From CAWAHD01 sp963781785 (GTDB taxonomy: Bacteria; Planctomycetota; Planctomycetia; Isosphaerales; Isosphaeraceae), in contig CAWAHD010000002.1 in the NCBI GenBank assembly GCA_963781785.1, positions 2,976,001-3,040,000 of the forward strand: DNA of 64,000 nucleotides, read 5' to 3'. A program made the translations under genes and the position numbers. Under the pieces are notes generated by a model. The model worked only from the letters and a program-made list of their open reading frames with translations. It did not search any database and was not told where the DNA came from. Shown in pieces: positions 55,469 to 64,000 of the stretch; within the stretch, counting starts at the first letter, position 1; each line of letters starts with the position of its first letter.

Positions 55469-58450
55469 ATGCGGACGATCATGATGGCCATCGCGGGCTT
55501 AGGCGCTCTGGCGGGCACTGCCGCCGCCCAGCAGCCTCGCTCGTCGCCAAGCGGCCCGATCTCGGCGCAAGAGGCCGCGAAGCGGATGATGCTGCCCGAA
55601 GGATTCACTGTCAGCGTGTTCGCCGCCGAGCCGGACGTCGTGCAGCCGATTGCCATGACCATCGACCATCGAGGGCGGCTGTGGGTCGTCGAGAACTACT
55701 CTTATCCCATCTGGCTGGGAGGCCCGCGCGGCAGGGATCGCATCCTCATTCTCGAAGACGCCGACCAGGACGGCCGGTTCGATCGCCGCACAGTCTTCTA
55801 TGACCGCGGCACCAATTTCACCGGGATCGAGCTCGGCTTCGGCGGAGTCTGGGTCTGCGCCACACCGAACTTGCTGTTCTTCCCCGACCGAGACAGCGAC
55901 GACCGGCCCGACGGCGAACCCCTGGTTGAGCTTGATGGTTGGGATACCAAGGCACAACATAATCTGTTCAATGGACTCAGGTGGGGTCCGGACGGCTGGC
56001 TCTGGGGTTGCAACGGCATTCTGTCCAACTCGCGGGTCGGCAGGCCCGGGACTTCGCCCGATCGCCGCGTCGCGATCAACTGCGGCGTCTGGCGCTATCA
56101 TCCGACCCGCAAGGTCTTCGAGGCGGTGGCGCACGGCACGACCAACCCCTGGGGGCTCGACTTCGACGACCTGGGCGAAGCCTTCATCACCAATTGCGTG
56201 ATCCCGCACCTGTTCCACGTCGTGCCGGGCGCTCATTTTCAGCGGATGTTCGGCGAGGACTTCTCACCCCACGCTTATGACCTCATGGAGAGCTGCGCCG
56301 ATCATCTGCACTGGGCGGGCGGACGCTGGCAGGATTCGCGCGAGGGCAGGGGAAAGACCGGCGAGGCAGGGGGAGGCCATGCCCATGTTGGTGCTTTGAT
56401 CTACCTGGGCGACAACTGGCCCGACAGCTTCCGCAACGACGTGTTCACCTGCAACATTCACGGCCGACGCATTAACCGCGACCACCTGGAGAGGCGGGGA
56501 TCCAGCTACGTCGCGACCCATCAGCAAGACTTCCTGATGGCCAACGACCCGTGGTTCCGCGGCCTCGAGCTGAAGTACGGGCCGGATGGAGCGGTCTACA
56601 TGACCGACTGGTACGACACCGGCGAATGTCATGAGAACGACGCCGACGGCGCCCACCGCGAGAACGGACGGATCTACAAGATCGCCCACGGCACGCCGGG
56701 GCGCGTGCAAGTCGACCTCGCCCGCGAGAGCGACGAAGCCCTGGCGGCCATGCAGCTTCAACATAACGACTGGTATGTGCGCACGGCCCGCCGGCTGCTC
56801 GCTGAGCGGGCGGCCGCCGGGCGCGACCTCAGCCAGGCAAACCGCGCATTGGACGTGATCCTCGCGGGCAACCGCGACGTCAGCCGCCGGCTCCGTGCCC
56901 TCTGGGCCTTGCACACGACCGGCGGCCTGGGCGAGACAGCTTGCCGCGCGCTGCTCGACGACGCGAGCGAACACATCCGGTCCTGGGGGGTCCGGCTGTT
57001 GTGCGATGCCGGGGCGCCCAGTCCTACCGCAGTGAGCAAGTTCGCCGAAATGGCCAGAACCGAGTCGAGTCCCAAGGTTTTTCTCAGCCTGGCATCTGCT
57101 CTCCAGCGGCTTCCGCTCGAAGAGCGCTGGAAGGTTGCCGAGCCACTCTTGAGCCACCTGGAAGTCGCTTCCGATCGTGTTCTCCCCTTGATGATCTGGT
57201 ACGGGATCGAGCCTCTGGTCCCGTCGGATCGCGTGCGGGCCGTGACCTGGGCCGCTCGCTGCGCGGTCCCGATTCTACGCCAGTACGTTGCCCGCCGGGC
57301 CGTCGCGGCTCACCCTGCGGCCGGGCTTGCCACGGTTGTGTCAGCGCTTGCAACAACGGAAGACCCGGTCTCCGTTGACTTCCTGAAGGGCGCGCGCGAA
57401 GCCTTGCGCGGGCTCACGCACGTGGCGCGGCCGGAGACGTGGTCGAAGGTCTCCACGCGACTGGCGGGCCGGCGCGACATGAACGTGATCGAGCAAAGCC
57501 TGATGTTGGGGCTTTACATCGGCGATCCCCTGGCCATGGCCGCGTTGCGCCGCATGGCCCTTGACCCCGCCGAACCATCGGAACTCCGGCGGAGAATCCT
57601 GTCGGCCCTCGTGGAACGACACGCGAGCGGGCTTGCCCCCGACCTTCAATCGCTCTTGGGCGACGTGGCCGTGCGCGGCCTGGCGATCCTGGCGCTGGCA
57701 GCCTACGACAATCGCGCGACTCCCGGGCTGATCCTGGCTCGATACCGCGAGTATTCCGCGCCGGAGCGCGACGCCGCAATCGCGACCCTGGCCGCTCGAC
57801 CCGCCTGGGCGCTCGTCCTGCTCGAGGCCTTGAAGAACGGCAAGATTCCCCGCCGTGACGTGAGTGTCACGATCGCCCGCCAGTTGCACGCTCTGGGCGA
57901 CACGCGGATCAACACGCAGCTCGAATCGGTCTGGGGCAAGATCCAGCCGACCTCGCAAGCCAAGGCGGCCCTGGTGGCCAAATACAAAGCGATCCTCGCC
58001 GCCGATTCGCCCCAACCGGCGGACCCATCGCGAGGGCGCGCAATCTTCGACCGGACATGCCTGTCGTGCCATCGCCTCTATGAGGCCGGAGGTGACGTGG
58101 GCCCGGACCTGACCGGCTCGGACCGGGCCAACCCCGACTATATCCTTGAGAACGTGCTGGACCCGAGTGCCGCCGTGAGCCGCGACTACACGCTCACGAA
58201 TCTGGCCACCACCGACGGCCGCCTGATCTCGGGAATCATCCGCGAGCAGAGGGATCGATCCCTGGTGATCCAGACGGCCAACGAGCGGATCGTCTTGCCA
58301 CGCGAGGATGTCGAAGCCATCAAGTCCTCCACGATCTCGATGATGCCGGAGGGCCAGCTTGAAAACCTCTCGCCGCAAGAAGTTCGCGACCTGTTTGCCT
58401 ACCTGGCATCATTCAGCCAGGTGCCGGGGATGGCGGAAAAAAAACCGTGA
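55469..58450 (+). CDS. PVC-type membrane-bound dehydrogenase with HEAT repeats and C-terminal cytochrome c domain
   Basis: The ATG at 55469 (MRTIMMAIAGLGALAGTAAA) gives a clean signal peptide; an in-frame start at 55421 is less likely. The 993-residue protein has a TIGR02604-type six-bladed propeller (MLPEGFTVSVFAAEPDVVQP, GRLWVVENYSYPIW, HNLFNGLRWGPDGWLWGCNG, ADHLHW), HEAT-like repeats (about 480-850), and a TIGR02603-type haem domain with CLSCH near 865, VGPDLTGSDR and TTDGRLISGIIREQRD. These planctomycete proteins are thought to oxidise sugars or alcohols in the periplasm. The frame is intact. It stands alone, with about 140 bp before an antisense neighbour. Confidence 0.93.
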   Translation: MRTIMMAIAGLGALAGTAAAQQPRSSPSGPISAQEAAKRMMLPEGFTVSVFAAEPDVVQPIAMTIDHRGRLWVVENYSYPIWLGGPRGRDRILILEDADQDGRFDRRTVFYDRGTNFTGIELGFGGVWVCATPNLLFFPDRDSDDRPDGEPLVELDGWDTKAQHNLFNGLRWGPDGWLWGCNGILSNSRVGRPGTSPDRRVAINCGVWRYHPTRKVFEAVAHGTTNPWGLDFDDLGEAFITNCVIPHLFHVVPGAHFQRMFGEDFSPHAYDLMESCADHLHWAGGRWQDSREGRGKTGEAGGGHAHVGALIYLGDNWPDSFRNDVFTCNIHGRRINRDHLERRGSSYVATHQQDFLMANDPWFRGLELKYGPDGAVYMTDWYDTGECHENDADGAHRENGRIYKIAHGTPGRVQVDLARESDEALAAMQLQHNDWYVRTARRLLAERAAAGRDLSQANRALDVILAGNRDVSRRLRALWALHTTGGLGETACRALLDDASEHIRSWGVRLLCDAGAPSPTAVSKFAEMARTESSPKVFLSLASALQRLPLEERWKVAEPLLSHLEVASDRVLPLMIWYGIEPLVPSDRVRAVTWAARCAVPILRQYVARRAVAAHPAAGLATVVSALATTEDPVSVDFLKGAREALRGLTHVARPETWSKVSTRLAGRRDMNVIEQSLMLGLYIGDPLAMAALRRMALDPAEPSELRRRILSALVERHASGLAPDLQSLLGDVAVRGLAILALAAYDNRATPGLILARYREYSAPERDAAIATLAARPAWALVLLEALKNGKIPRRDVSVTIARQLHALGDTRINTQLESVWGKIQPTSQAKAALVAKYKAILAADSPQPADPSRGRAIFDRTCLSCHRLYEAGGDVGPDLTGSDRANPDYILENVLDPSAAVSRDYTLTNLATTDGRLISGIIREQRDRSLVIQTANERIVLPREDVEAIKSSTISMMPEGQLENLSPQEVRDLFAYLASFSQVPGMAEKKP

Positions 58451-58613
58451 CGGGATCGGGCGTGAACAAGGAACTCGAGAGGGATTCGAAGACAAGACAC
58501 GATCAAGACGAAGATCAAGACTAAGACTAATCTGAATCGCGCGTGCCGACTTCTTCTTTTCGTCGTTATACCGTCCGGCGTATTCCCCCGTCGATCTTCG
58601 ATCGCCGGGACTG

Positions 58614-59975
58614 CTACCCGATCAGCCTGCGCAAGGAACGGATCATATATCCATTTTCGAGGCGGTTGCGGGCGGCGATGCGGACGAACTTGCCGGCCTC
58701 GAGGCCCTTCTTGTCGTCGCAGGTGCGGGTGTAGATTCCGCGGCGGATGAGCAGGCGGCAAACGAGCTCGTCGGCACTCAAATTGCCGCGAAGCTCCACC
58801 AGGGCAAAGTTGGCGAACGAGGGGTAGACATACAGATCATCGATCTTGGCCAGCTCGGCGAAGAAGCGCTGCGAGTTGCGGATGAAGCGGATGCGCTCCC
58901 GGTCGTACTGCATCTGAAATTCGGGCCGGCAGTACAGGTCGAAGAAGTATTCGGCCAACCCCGATGAGTTCCACAGGTAACCGTTCTTGAGCAAGCTCTG
59001 GACGCGATCGGGCGCCATCACGGCGTACCCGGCCCGGATGCCGGCCACACCGAAGTCTTTCGACATGCTCTTGAGCACGATCAGGTTGGGAAACCGTTCG
59101 ACCTCGTCGGCGACGCTCCGATAGGCGTAGCCCGCTCCTTCACAGGCAAAGTGGATGAAGCTTTCGTCCACGATGACGTTCGGAACGGAACGAAGCTCCG
59201 GCAGCATTCTCGTCATCACGGCGTGGGGGACATATCCCCCATCCGGGTTATTGGGATTGATCAAGACGACCGTGTCGGGCCGCTCACGACGGACCATGTC
59301 CAGATAGGAGCGGGGATCGAATCGGAAATCGTTTTCCTTGCGCAAGACGTTGTAAACGACCTGAGTGTCGGGCCGGATGAATTCGTAATACGGTGAAAAG
59401 GTGGGCAGGTTGACCAGGATCTTCTGGCGGGTGAACCGATGGAGGATCGCCTGGATGATTTCGGCCGCCCCGTTGCCGACGAAAATCGAGTCGCAGTCCA
59501 GATCGAGCACCCGGCCCAGCTTGGCCGCAATGACCCGGTTCTGCGACGGGTAGAGCTCCAGCAGCGCGCGGAGCTTCCTGGGCCGGATGAACTCGCGATG
59601 CAAGTGCATCATGAATAGCTTGGTCGCGTACGGGTTGGACAGAAAGCAGGCATCCACCTTGAGGCGAAGCTCGGGAATGAGCTTGGCGAGCGTCCATGCA
59701 CTGGGGGAATGTGTGCCCGACTCGCGCTTGAGACGCTTGATTCGCTCAACCAAGGCCAACTCACGCGGATTGAGCCCGAGACGGCCTAGCGATCGGCTGT
59801 GCTGGCGCTTGAGCCATTGAGCCGAGACGCCCAGGTCGAACGGCTTGAACTTCAACCTGGGCGAACGAGGATTCTCAACGACCACTTCGACCTCATAGGG
59901 GTTTGCCCGATCGATTCGAAAGATCGCTCGATCGCGGCATCTTGACTGTTCATCTGAACCCAACCTACTGTTCAC
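58614..59975 (-). CDS. class I/II PLP-dependent aminotransferase (HisC-like)
   Basis: The fold type I pattern is clear: SIFVGNGAAEIIQAILHR, YYEFIRPDTQVV, VVLINPNNPDGGYVPHAVM with Asn-Pro-x-Asn-Pro, the Asp in NVIVDESFIHF, the PLP lysine in VLKSMSKDFGVAGIRAGYAV, and the arginine in GKFVRIAARNRLENGYMIRS. An extra N-terminal region (about 60-120) has NPRSPRLKFKPFDLGVSAQW and LGRLGLNPRELALVER, which I recall from planctomycete aminotransferases. No good ATG exists; the GTG at 59975 is a compromise, and the true start may be hidden by an indel. It is divergent from the Fae homologue. The substrate is unknown; histidinol phosphate is not supported by context. Confidence 0.8.
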   Translation of the reverse strand: MNSRLGSDEQSRCRDRAIFRIDRANPYEVEVVVENPRSPRLKFKPFDLGVSAQWLKRQHSRSLGRLGLNPRELALVERIKRLKRESGTHSPSAWTLAKLIPELRLKVDACFLSNPYATKLFMMHLHREFIRPRKLRALLELYPSQNRVIAAKLGRVLDLDCDSIFVGNGAAEIIQAILHRFTRQKILVNLPTFSPYYEFIRPDTQVVYNVLRKENDFRFDPRSYLDMVRRERPDTVVLINPNNPDGGYVPHAVMTRMLPELRSVPNVIVDESFIHFACEGAGYAYRSVADEVERFPNLIVLKSMSKDFGVAGIRAGYAVMAPDRVQSLLKNGYLWNSSGLAEYFFDLYCRPEFQMQYDRERIRFIRNSQRFFAELAKIDDLYVYPSFANFALVELRGNLSADELVCRLLIRRGIYTRTCDDKKGLEAGKFVRIAARNRLENGYMIRSLRRLIG

Positions 59976-60118
59976 AGATTCTTCGCACGTCGTATCGTAG
60001 GACGAACTTTGTCGCCGGGCAATATCCCAGAGCACCAACTTGCCGTAATAGAGATAGGGCGTCTGACACCGGAGATCAAGAAGGGCGAACCAGAATCGCT
60101 GAAAAACAAGGGGAAACC

Positions 60119-60667
60119 ATGAGCGAGCGAATCGTGTTGCGAACGGGCGAGGCACTTGTGGAGGGCGACCTGGATTATCTCTGCGCCGAGCCGGAGGTCG
60201 TGATCGGCGAACTGGACGGTCCGGTCGGGACGGCCCTGGCCAATTTGATCGGCGACCAGGTCAAGGGGCACTCGCGAGTCTTCGCGATCTTGAGCAGCGA
60301 CGTGCAGGTCCGGCCGGCAACGGTCATGGTCAGCAAGGTGACGGTCAAGAACAGCAAATATACGAATATCCTGATGGGCACAGTCCAGGCGGCGATCGCC
60401 CACGGCGTGCTCGACGCGGTGCGCTCAGGGGACATCCCCAAGGACAAGGTCAACGACCTGGGGATCATCTACTCGGTCTGGCTCGACCCCGCGGTGACCG
60501 AAGTCGACGAGCTCGACCACCCGGCGCTGTTCGCGGTTCACCGCGAGGCCACCGCAAAGGCAATTCGCAAAGCCATGCGCCACGAGCCGACGATCGACTG
60601 GCTTCTGGAGAACCAGGACACGGTCAAGCACTATTTCCACGAGCTGGGACTGAAGGGGGAGTTGTGA
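60119..60667 (+). CDS. formaldehyde-activating enzyme (Fae) homologue
   Basis: Fae speeds condensation of formaldehyde with tetrahydromethanopterin in C1 metabolism, a pathway known in planctomycetes. The ATG at 60119 gives 182 residues with the family blocks TGEALVEGDLDY, VVIGELDGPVGTALANLIGD, ATVMVSKVTVKNSKYTNILM, IAHGVLDAVRSGDIPKDKVN and the helix ATAKAIRKAMR. The histidine of the usual AHIDL active-site segment is replaced by glutamate (AEPEV, Glu24), so this may be a paralogue with another role. No other C1 genes are in the window. It is transcribed divergently from the aminotransferase. Confidence 0.85.
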   Translation: MSERIVLRTGEALVEGDLDYLCAEPEVVIGELDGPVGTALANLIGDQVKGHSRVFAILSSDVQVRPATVMVSKVTVKNSKYTNILMGTVQAAIAHGVLDAVRSGDIPKDKVNDLGIIYSVWLDPAVTEVDELDHPALFAVHREATAKAIRKAMRHEPTIDWLLENQDTVKHYFHELGLKGEL

Positions 60668-61096
60668 GTTGATCAGGCGGCGATGCCAACTCACCAGCTC
60701 TACGGCCGGCATCACCGCGTCAAAGCTCGCCAGGAAGTGAGAGCTAAAGTGCGCAAGCCACATGCTGAACCCGAGCGGGACCAGCGCACACGAAAAGCGG
60801 GTGGCCAGCTCGAGCGTTGGCTGCCTGAGCCGCCCAAACCAGCGACACCAGATCGCCGAACTACCCACCATAAGAACGGGTATGACAATCAGTCCAAGAA
60901 CGGCGAACCCGCTGGTCACCAAAAGCGGGGACCGCTGCCCCAGCAGGGACGCCACCCGATCGCGCCACTCCAGGACTGGTGCGACCATGCCCGCGGCGTT
61001 GACGAACGCGCCGAAAGCCAGCACCACGATGACTGCCGCCAGGTCCGGGCGGTGTGCAAAGCGGCCGATACCTGATCGAACGGAATCGCGCCACAA
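60425..61096 (-). CDS. multi-helix membrane protein, apparently partial
   Basis: The useful part is about 61096-60665: AHRPDLAAVIVVLAFGAFVN, AAGMVAPVLEWRDRVASLLG, LLVTSGFAVLGLIVIPVLMV and SCALVPLGFSMWLAHFSSHF are membrane helices. The helix with conserved histidines recalls membrane subunits of redox complexes, but this is weak. The 5' part seems missing, since the upstream sequence belongs to the Gfo/Idh gene, and the 3' 240 bp run antisense through fae and are probably not native coding. Confidence 0.4.
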   Translation of the reverse strand: MWRDSVRSGIGRFAHRPDLAAVIVVLAFGAFVNAAGMVAPVLEWRDRVASLLGQRSPLLVTSGFAVLGLIVIPVLMVGSSAIWCRWFGRLRQPTLELATRFSCALVPLGFSMWLAHFSSHFLASFDAVMPAVELVSWHRRLINSQLPLQSQLVEIVLDRVLVLQKPVDRRLVAHGFANCLCGGLAVNREQRRVVELVDFGHRGVEPDRVDDPQVVDLVLGDVP

Positions 61097-61141
61097 CCGG
61101 CGAGAATCGCAAGTCCTCTCATGTCGACGATTCCCTCTTAC

Positions 61142-62228
61142 TCAATCGAGCGGCAGCGTGATCGACCGTCCCTCGTGGTTGGACTGATAAATGGCCTGGA
61201 AGAGGGCCACGACGCGGCGGCCGTCGTTCCCCGTAACCAGGGGAAGCCGGTCCTGGGCGATGGCCTCCAGAAAATCCTGGATCTGGAGTTCGTGATAATG
61301 GCTGACGGCATCGATCTCTCGAAAGCGGGCGCGGTCTTTCGCCTGGAAGCCGGCGAGTTGTTCCTCTTCGCCGGGAATGGTCCAGAGGTCGTTGAGCGGT
61401 GGCTCGGAAATCCCCGACATCCCGGCGATGAAGGTGGCGCCGCGGTCGGTCTCGACGCCGACCGATGCACCCGTCGAGCCGTGAATTTGCACCTTCGTGT
61501 AGATTCCCGGCTGCTGCGCCAGGCTGGCCGATGATCGTACCCAGGCCGCCCTGGCGGAACCGCAGGATGGCGACGGCCGTGTCCTCGACTTCGACTGACG
61601 GATGGTTGAGATTGGCCCAGTAGCCGCTGACCTCGGCGACCTGGTCATCCATCAGCCACTGGAGCAAGTCGATCATGTGGGGCGACTGGTTGACCAGCAC
61701 GCCGCCGCCTTCGGTATCCCAGCGCCCTCGCCACGGGTCGGACCGGTAATACGCAGGGTCGCGCCAGCTATACATGACGAAGGCGCCGAGGACCGGCCGG
61801 CCGATCTTACCCGCATCGATCGCGGCCTTCATCCGCCGCACGGGCTCGTACCACCGCCGCTGGCTGATCACTCCAAGCTTGGTGTGGTACCGGCGCGATG
61901 CGGCCCGCATCCGATCGCAATCGTCCAGGTTGGCGGCCATCGGTTTTTCCACCAAGACGTGCACACCGCACTCCGCCGCCAGAACCGCCGGCTTTGCGTG
62001 GAGTGGATGCGGAGTGGCGATGCAGACGGCCTGGATGCCGCTCTCCTTGAGCATTGGTTCGACGTCACGATAGGCACGAATGCCGTAGCGTGCCGCCAGG
62101 GCGGTCGCCCGGTCGAAATCGACGTCGCACGCTGCGACGAACTCGGATTCGGCCAGGCCCGCCAGGGCTTGGGCGTGGATTTGCCCGACCTTTCCGCAAC
62201 CCACGAGTGCGGTCCGCAGCCGATTCAT
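61142..62228 (-). CDS. Gfo/Idh/MocA family oxidoreductase, frameshifted
   Basis: The family uses NAD(P) to oxidise or reduce sugars and inositols. The first frame (from 62228) has the dinucleotide fold ALVGCGKVGQIHAQAL, the EKP motif in VLVEKPMAANLDDCDRM, GVISQRRWYEPVRRMKAAI and GGGVLVNQSPHMIDLLQWLM. Near 61535, after GLGTII, the frame slips by one base (GGCC where GCC would restore it); the next frame continues ASLAQQPGIYTKVQIHGSTG, HYHELQIQDFLEAIAQDRLP and ends at 61142. Total is about 362 residues, normal for the family. It starts 9 bp after the sugar-phosphate isomerase gene, so they probably work on the same sugar. Confidence 0.88.
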
Positions 62229-62237
62229 CGTCGGGCC

Positions 62238-63137
62238 TCACTCGGGAAAATAGGTCGCGGCCATCCGCCGCAGGAAGGCCAACGACTCGGCCATCTCGTC
62301 CATTCCGTTCATGCCATCCTCGATGCTGATCCAGCCTTGATAGCGATGCTCGGCGAGGATCCGGAAGATGGCGTGGTAATCGTTCAAGCCCTTGCCGGTC
62401 ACCCCGTGCCGGAGATTGGGCGAGTAGCCCAGCGTGCCGTCGCTCTGGCGCAGATCGTCGAGCGTCGACCCCTCGGCCAGGTAGCGGTCGCTGGCGTGCA
62501 TGCTGACGACGCGGTCAGCGACGGCGCGCAGAAGATCGATCGGGTCGTCACCCGCGACGATCGCATTGGATGGGTCATACTGCACGCCGAAGTGCTTCCG
62601 GTCGGGAACGAGGGACAGAAGCTCGAGAAAGACATCCTTCTTCTGGGCAAATTCGGGATATTTCCAGAAGCTGTCCTTGTAGTGATTCTCGAGTCCCAGG
62701 ACGACGTCGTGCTCGCGTGCGACGCCGAGTACCTGGTTGATGCAGTCGGCGACCCACTCCAGCCCCTGGCGGCGGTCGACTTCGGGATAACGCTGGCCCG
62801 AGAGCACGCGGCACACGGTCCCTGGCCCCCCCAGCCGCCGCGCCACTGCGATCAGAATCGCCTCGCGATCGATGGCGCGCTTGCGCGCATCCTTGTCGGG
62901 ATTCGTGAAGTCCGGCGAGCAGCACAGCATCGGCATCGCGAAGCCGTTTGATGCGATCGCGTCGCCCACCTGGTCGAGATAAGCCGGCTCGAGACTGGTG
63001 AAAAACCCGTCGTACATCTCGAGGCCATCGGCGTCAAGCGACTGCGCCTGCTCGATCCAGTCAAAGACTGACATCGATCGCTCGCCGGCGATCTGGTCGA
63101 TGTAGCATTTGGGGAAGGCTGCAATTCTCAGGGGCAT
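62238..63137 (-). CDS. sugar phosphate isomerase/epimerase (xylose isomerase-like TIM barrel)
   Basis: The 299-residue protein fits the AP endonuclease 2/xylose isomerase-like family: IEQAQSLDADGLEMYDGFFT, the metal ligand region VVLGLENHYKDSFWK (Glu), VQYDPSNAIVAGDDPIDLL (Asp), VVSMHASDRYL (His) and the final ligand in GWISIEDGMNGMDEM (Glu). No signal peptide is present, so it should act in the cytoplasm. It is the first gene of a pair with the Gfo/Idh oxidoreductase, a common arrangement in sugar or inositol catabolism. The exact sugar is not identifiable. Confidence 0.88.
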   Translation of the reverse strand: MPLRIAAFPKCYIDQIAGERSMSVFDWIEQAQSLDADGLEMYDGFFTSLEPAYLDQVGDAIASNGFAMPMLCCSPDFTNPDKDARKRAIDREAILIAVARRLGGPGTVCRVLSGQRYPEVDRRQGLEWVADCINQVLGVAREHDVVLGLENHYKDSFWKYPEFAQKKDVFLELLSLVPDRKHFGVQYDPSNAIVAGDDPIDLLRAVADRVVSMHASDRYLAEGSTLDDLRQSDGTLGYSPNLRHGVTGKGLNDYHAIFRILAEHRYQGWISIEDGMNGMDEMAESLAFLRRMAATYFPE

Positions 63138-63548
63138 CGCCGGGTATCCTCGCCGGTGCGGGAACGCGTCGGGCTCGACGTAGCGAACGGGTATTCTACC
63201 AGCGGGGACGACCGATGACAGAGTCGTCTCTGGCGGCGTGCCTGCGGAGCGAAATTGTGCTCACAGGGTAGGATCTTGCTAGCAACGGGTGTCGAGGCCG
63301 AAGGCCCCTTCACGGTTCAGCGGCGGCCGGTGCGTTGTTTCTGGCTCCCTCTCGCTGAAGGAGAGGGAGCCAGTATCTGGCCGCGCCACGGCTCTCACGC
63401 TGGCCACAGTCTCTTGCGACAAGTCACCTGCCAAATCACCAAGCACGAAAGGGCACTCTCGCCTCGACCATGATCGAATCGAGGGACAGTGCCCTGGTTC
63501 GGGAACCGCGGCTACGAAGAACGAACTTCTTCCGAGTTGCCAGACAGC
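63138..63548. other. intergenic region
   Basis: It holds the start side of the isomerase gene and a strong 13-bp hairpin at 63341-63373. I see no gene. Confidence 0.55.
63341..63373. terminator. 13-bp perfect hairpin
   Basis: CTGGCTCCCTCTC and GAGAGGGAGCCAG form a perfect stem around a 7-base loop (GCTGAAG). It lies about 175 bp downstream of the EF-hand gene's stop on the minus strand and may end that transcript. There is no T tract; a REP-like repeat is an alternative. Confidence 0.5.
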
Positions 63549-64000
63549 CTAACGCGGAACCGGAGCCGCCGTCGCGGGGTTAACGGTCGTCCCTTGAATC
63601 GGTTGATTCGGACTTCCCGTCGTGCCGGCATTTTCTCGTCGCTGCGCGGGATGCCAGAACGAGTTCACCGGGTCGGGAACGCGCAGCCGCTCGAATTGGT
63701 CAGCGAGAACCTGCTCGGCCCGTTCCACCTCGGCGAGCGAAAGCTGGTTGTCGCCATTGGCGTCGATCACGCGGAACAACGCATGCGCCGGCTCGGCCAG
63801 CGCTTTGTCAAATTCGTCCATGCTCAGAGAGTTATTTCGGTCAATATCAGCAGCCTGAAAGACGGTCTGGACGGCTGACCTGGCGGCCTCGCCGACCGCG
63901 GCATTGAGCTCGTAAGGGCTCAACTGACCGTCCTGGTTGCTGTCGGCGAACGTGAACAGCGTTTGCACTCCGTTCTGGACAGCCTGCCGCAGCTCGGTGG
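63549..64000 (-). CDS. EF-hand calcium-binding protein, 5' partial
   Basis: The frame is open to the right edge, so the N-terminus is outside. Three EF-hand loops are visible: ADSNQDGQLSPYEL, ADIDRNNSLSMDEFDKAL and IDANGDNQLSLAEVERAE, each with the D-x-[DN]-x-[DNQ] pattern and a glutamate at position 12. A proline/threonine-rich tail (PNQPIQGTTVNPATAAP) ends the protein. Such EF-hand proteins are common and usually secreted in planctomycetes. Binding of Ca2+ is likely; the role is unknown. Confidence 0.85.
   Translation of the reverse strand, partial: TELRQAVQNGVQTLFTFADSNQDGQLSPYELNAAVGEAARSAVQTVFQAADIDRNNSLSMDEFDKALAEPAHALFRVIDANGDNQLSLAEVERAEQVLADQFERLRVPDPVNSFWHPAQRRENAGTTGSPNQPIQGTTVNPATAAPVPR

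Noticed and set aside
58614..59975. Assignment of the aminotransferase as histidinol-phosphate aminotransferase HisC
   Set aside because: The fold agrees, but the extra N-terminal region and the absence of any histidine gene nearby do not support this specific function.
61602..62951. 449-codon open frame on the plus strand
   Set aside because: It is a shadow of the Gfo/Idh and isomerase genes.
1..64000. Search by eye for tRNA and rRNA genes
   Set aside because: No stretch combined a T-loop, anticodon stem and acceptor pairing or matched conserved rRNA blocks; a covariance-model scan was not possible here.

Overview
This GC-rich window reads as the chromosome of a planctomycete, most likely from the Isosphaeraceae/Gemmataceae side of the phylum. 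The evidence is a TIGR02604/TIGR02603-type membrane dehydrogenase-cytochrome, a DUF1501 protein, an ECF sigma factor overlapping a Ser/Thr kinase with WD40 repeats, a GYF_2 protein, a formaldehyde-activating-enzyme homologue, and many secreted proteins of unknown function. This assignment is inferred from gene families; no rRNA or tRNA gene was found to confirm it.

Layout. 0-8 kb: the end of an inactive-looking S41 protease, a beta-propeller/di-haem cytochrome, nadE (minus) and an M1 aminopeptidase with HEAT repeats. 7.8-16.4 kb: a long minus-strand gene run holding a membrane transporter related to Nramp, a fused 2-oxoacid dehydrogenase E1, its E2, an SDR, a small conserved protein, an HD hydrolase and a SelA-like PLP enzyme. 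16.4-29.2 kb: a gene-poor, repeat-rich accessory region with an antitoxin/PIN pair, two fragments of a REP-associated (Y1) transposase beside six REP-like palindromes, three families of dispersed repeats, and an IS256 and an IS21 element that both landed in copies of the same repeat. 29.2-39.3 kb: an ECF sigma/kinase-WD40 pair and a row of secreted proteins. 39.5-45.8 kb: an ISAs1-family IS inside an ISL3-family IS inside the last codons of a gene that appears to encode an ECF sigma factor, membrane segments, a 10-residue repeat and an M16 peptidase in one polypeptide. 46-47.5 kb: DUF1501. 47.65-52.13 kb: a transposon-like unit with about 65-bp imperfect inverted ends and four overlapping genes, two of them complete DDE recombinases and two of them helix-turn-helix/coiled-coil proteins. 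52.6-64 kb: LemA and DUF2207, the large dehydrogenase-cytochrome, an aminotransferase divergent from a Fae homologue, a Gfo/Idh oxidoreductase with a sugar-phosphate isomerase, and the end of an EF-hand protein.

Quality caveat. About sixteen conserved reading frames continue cleanly in another frame after a one-base shift, several at mononucleotide runs. The even spread and the lack of further decay suggest indel errors in the assembly more than pseudogenes. Those genes are given as single features spanning both frames, with the break position stated.

Most novel: the four-gene dual-recombinase element at 47.65-52.13 kb and the sigma factor/M16 peptidase fusion at 42.8-45.8 kb.
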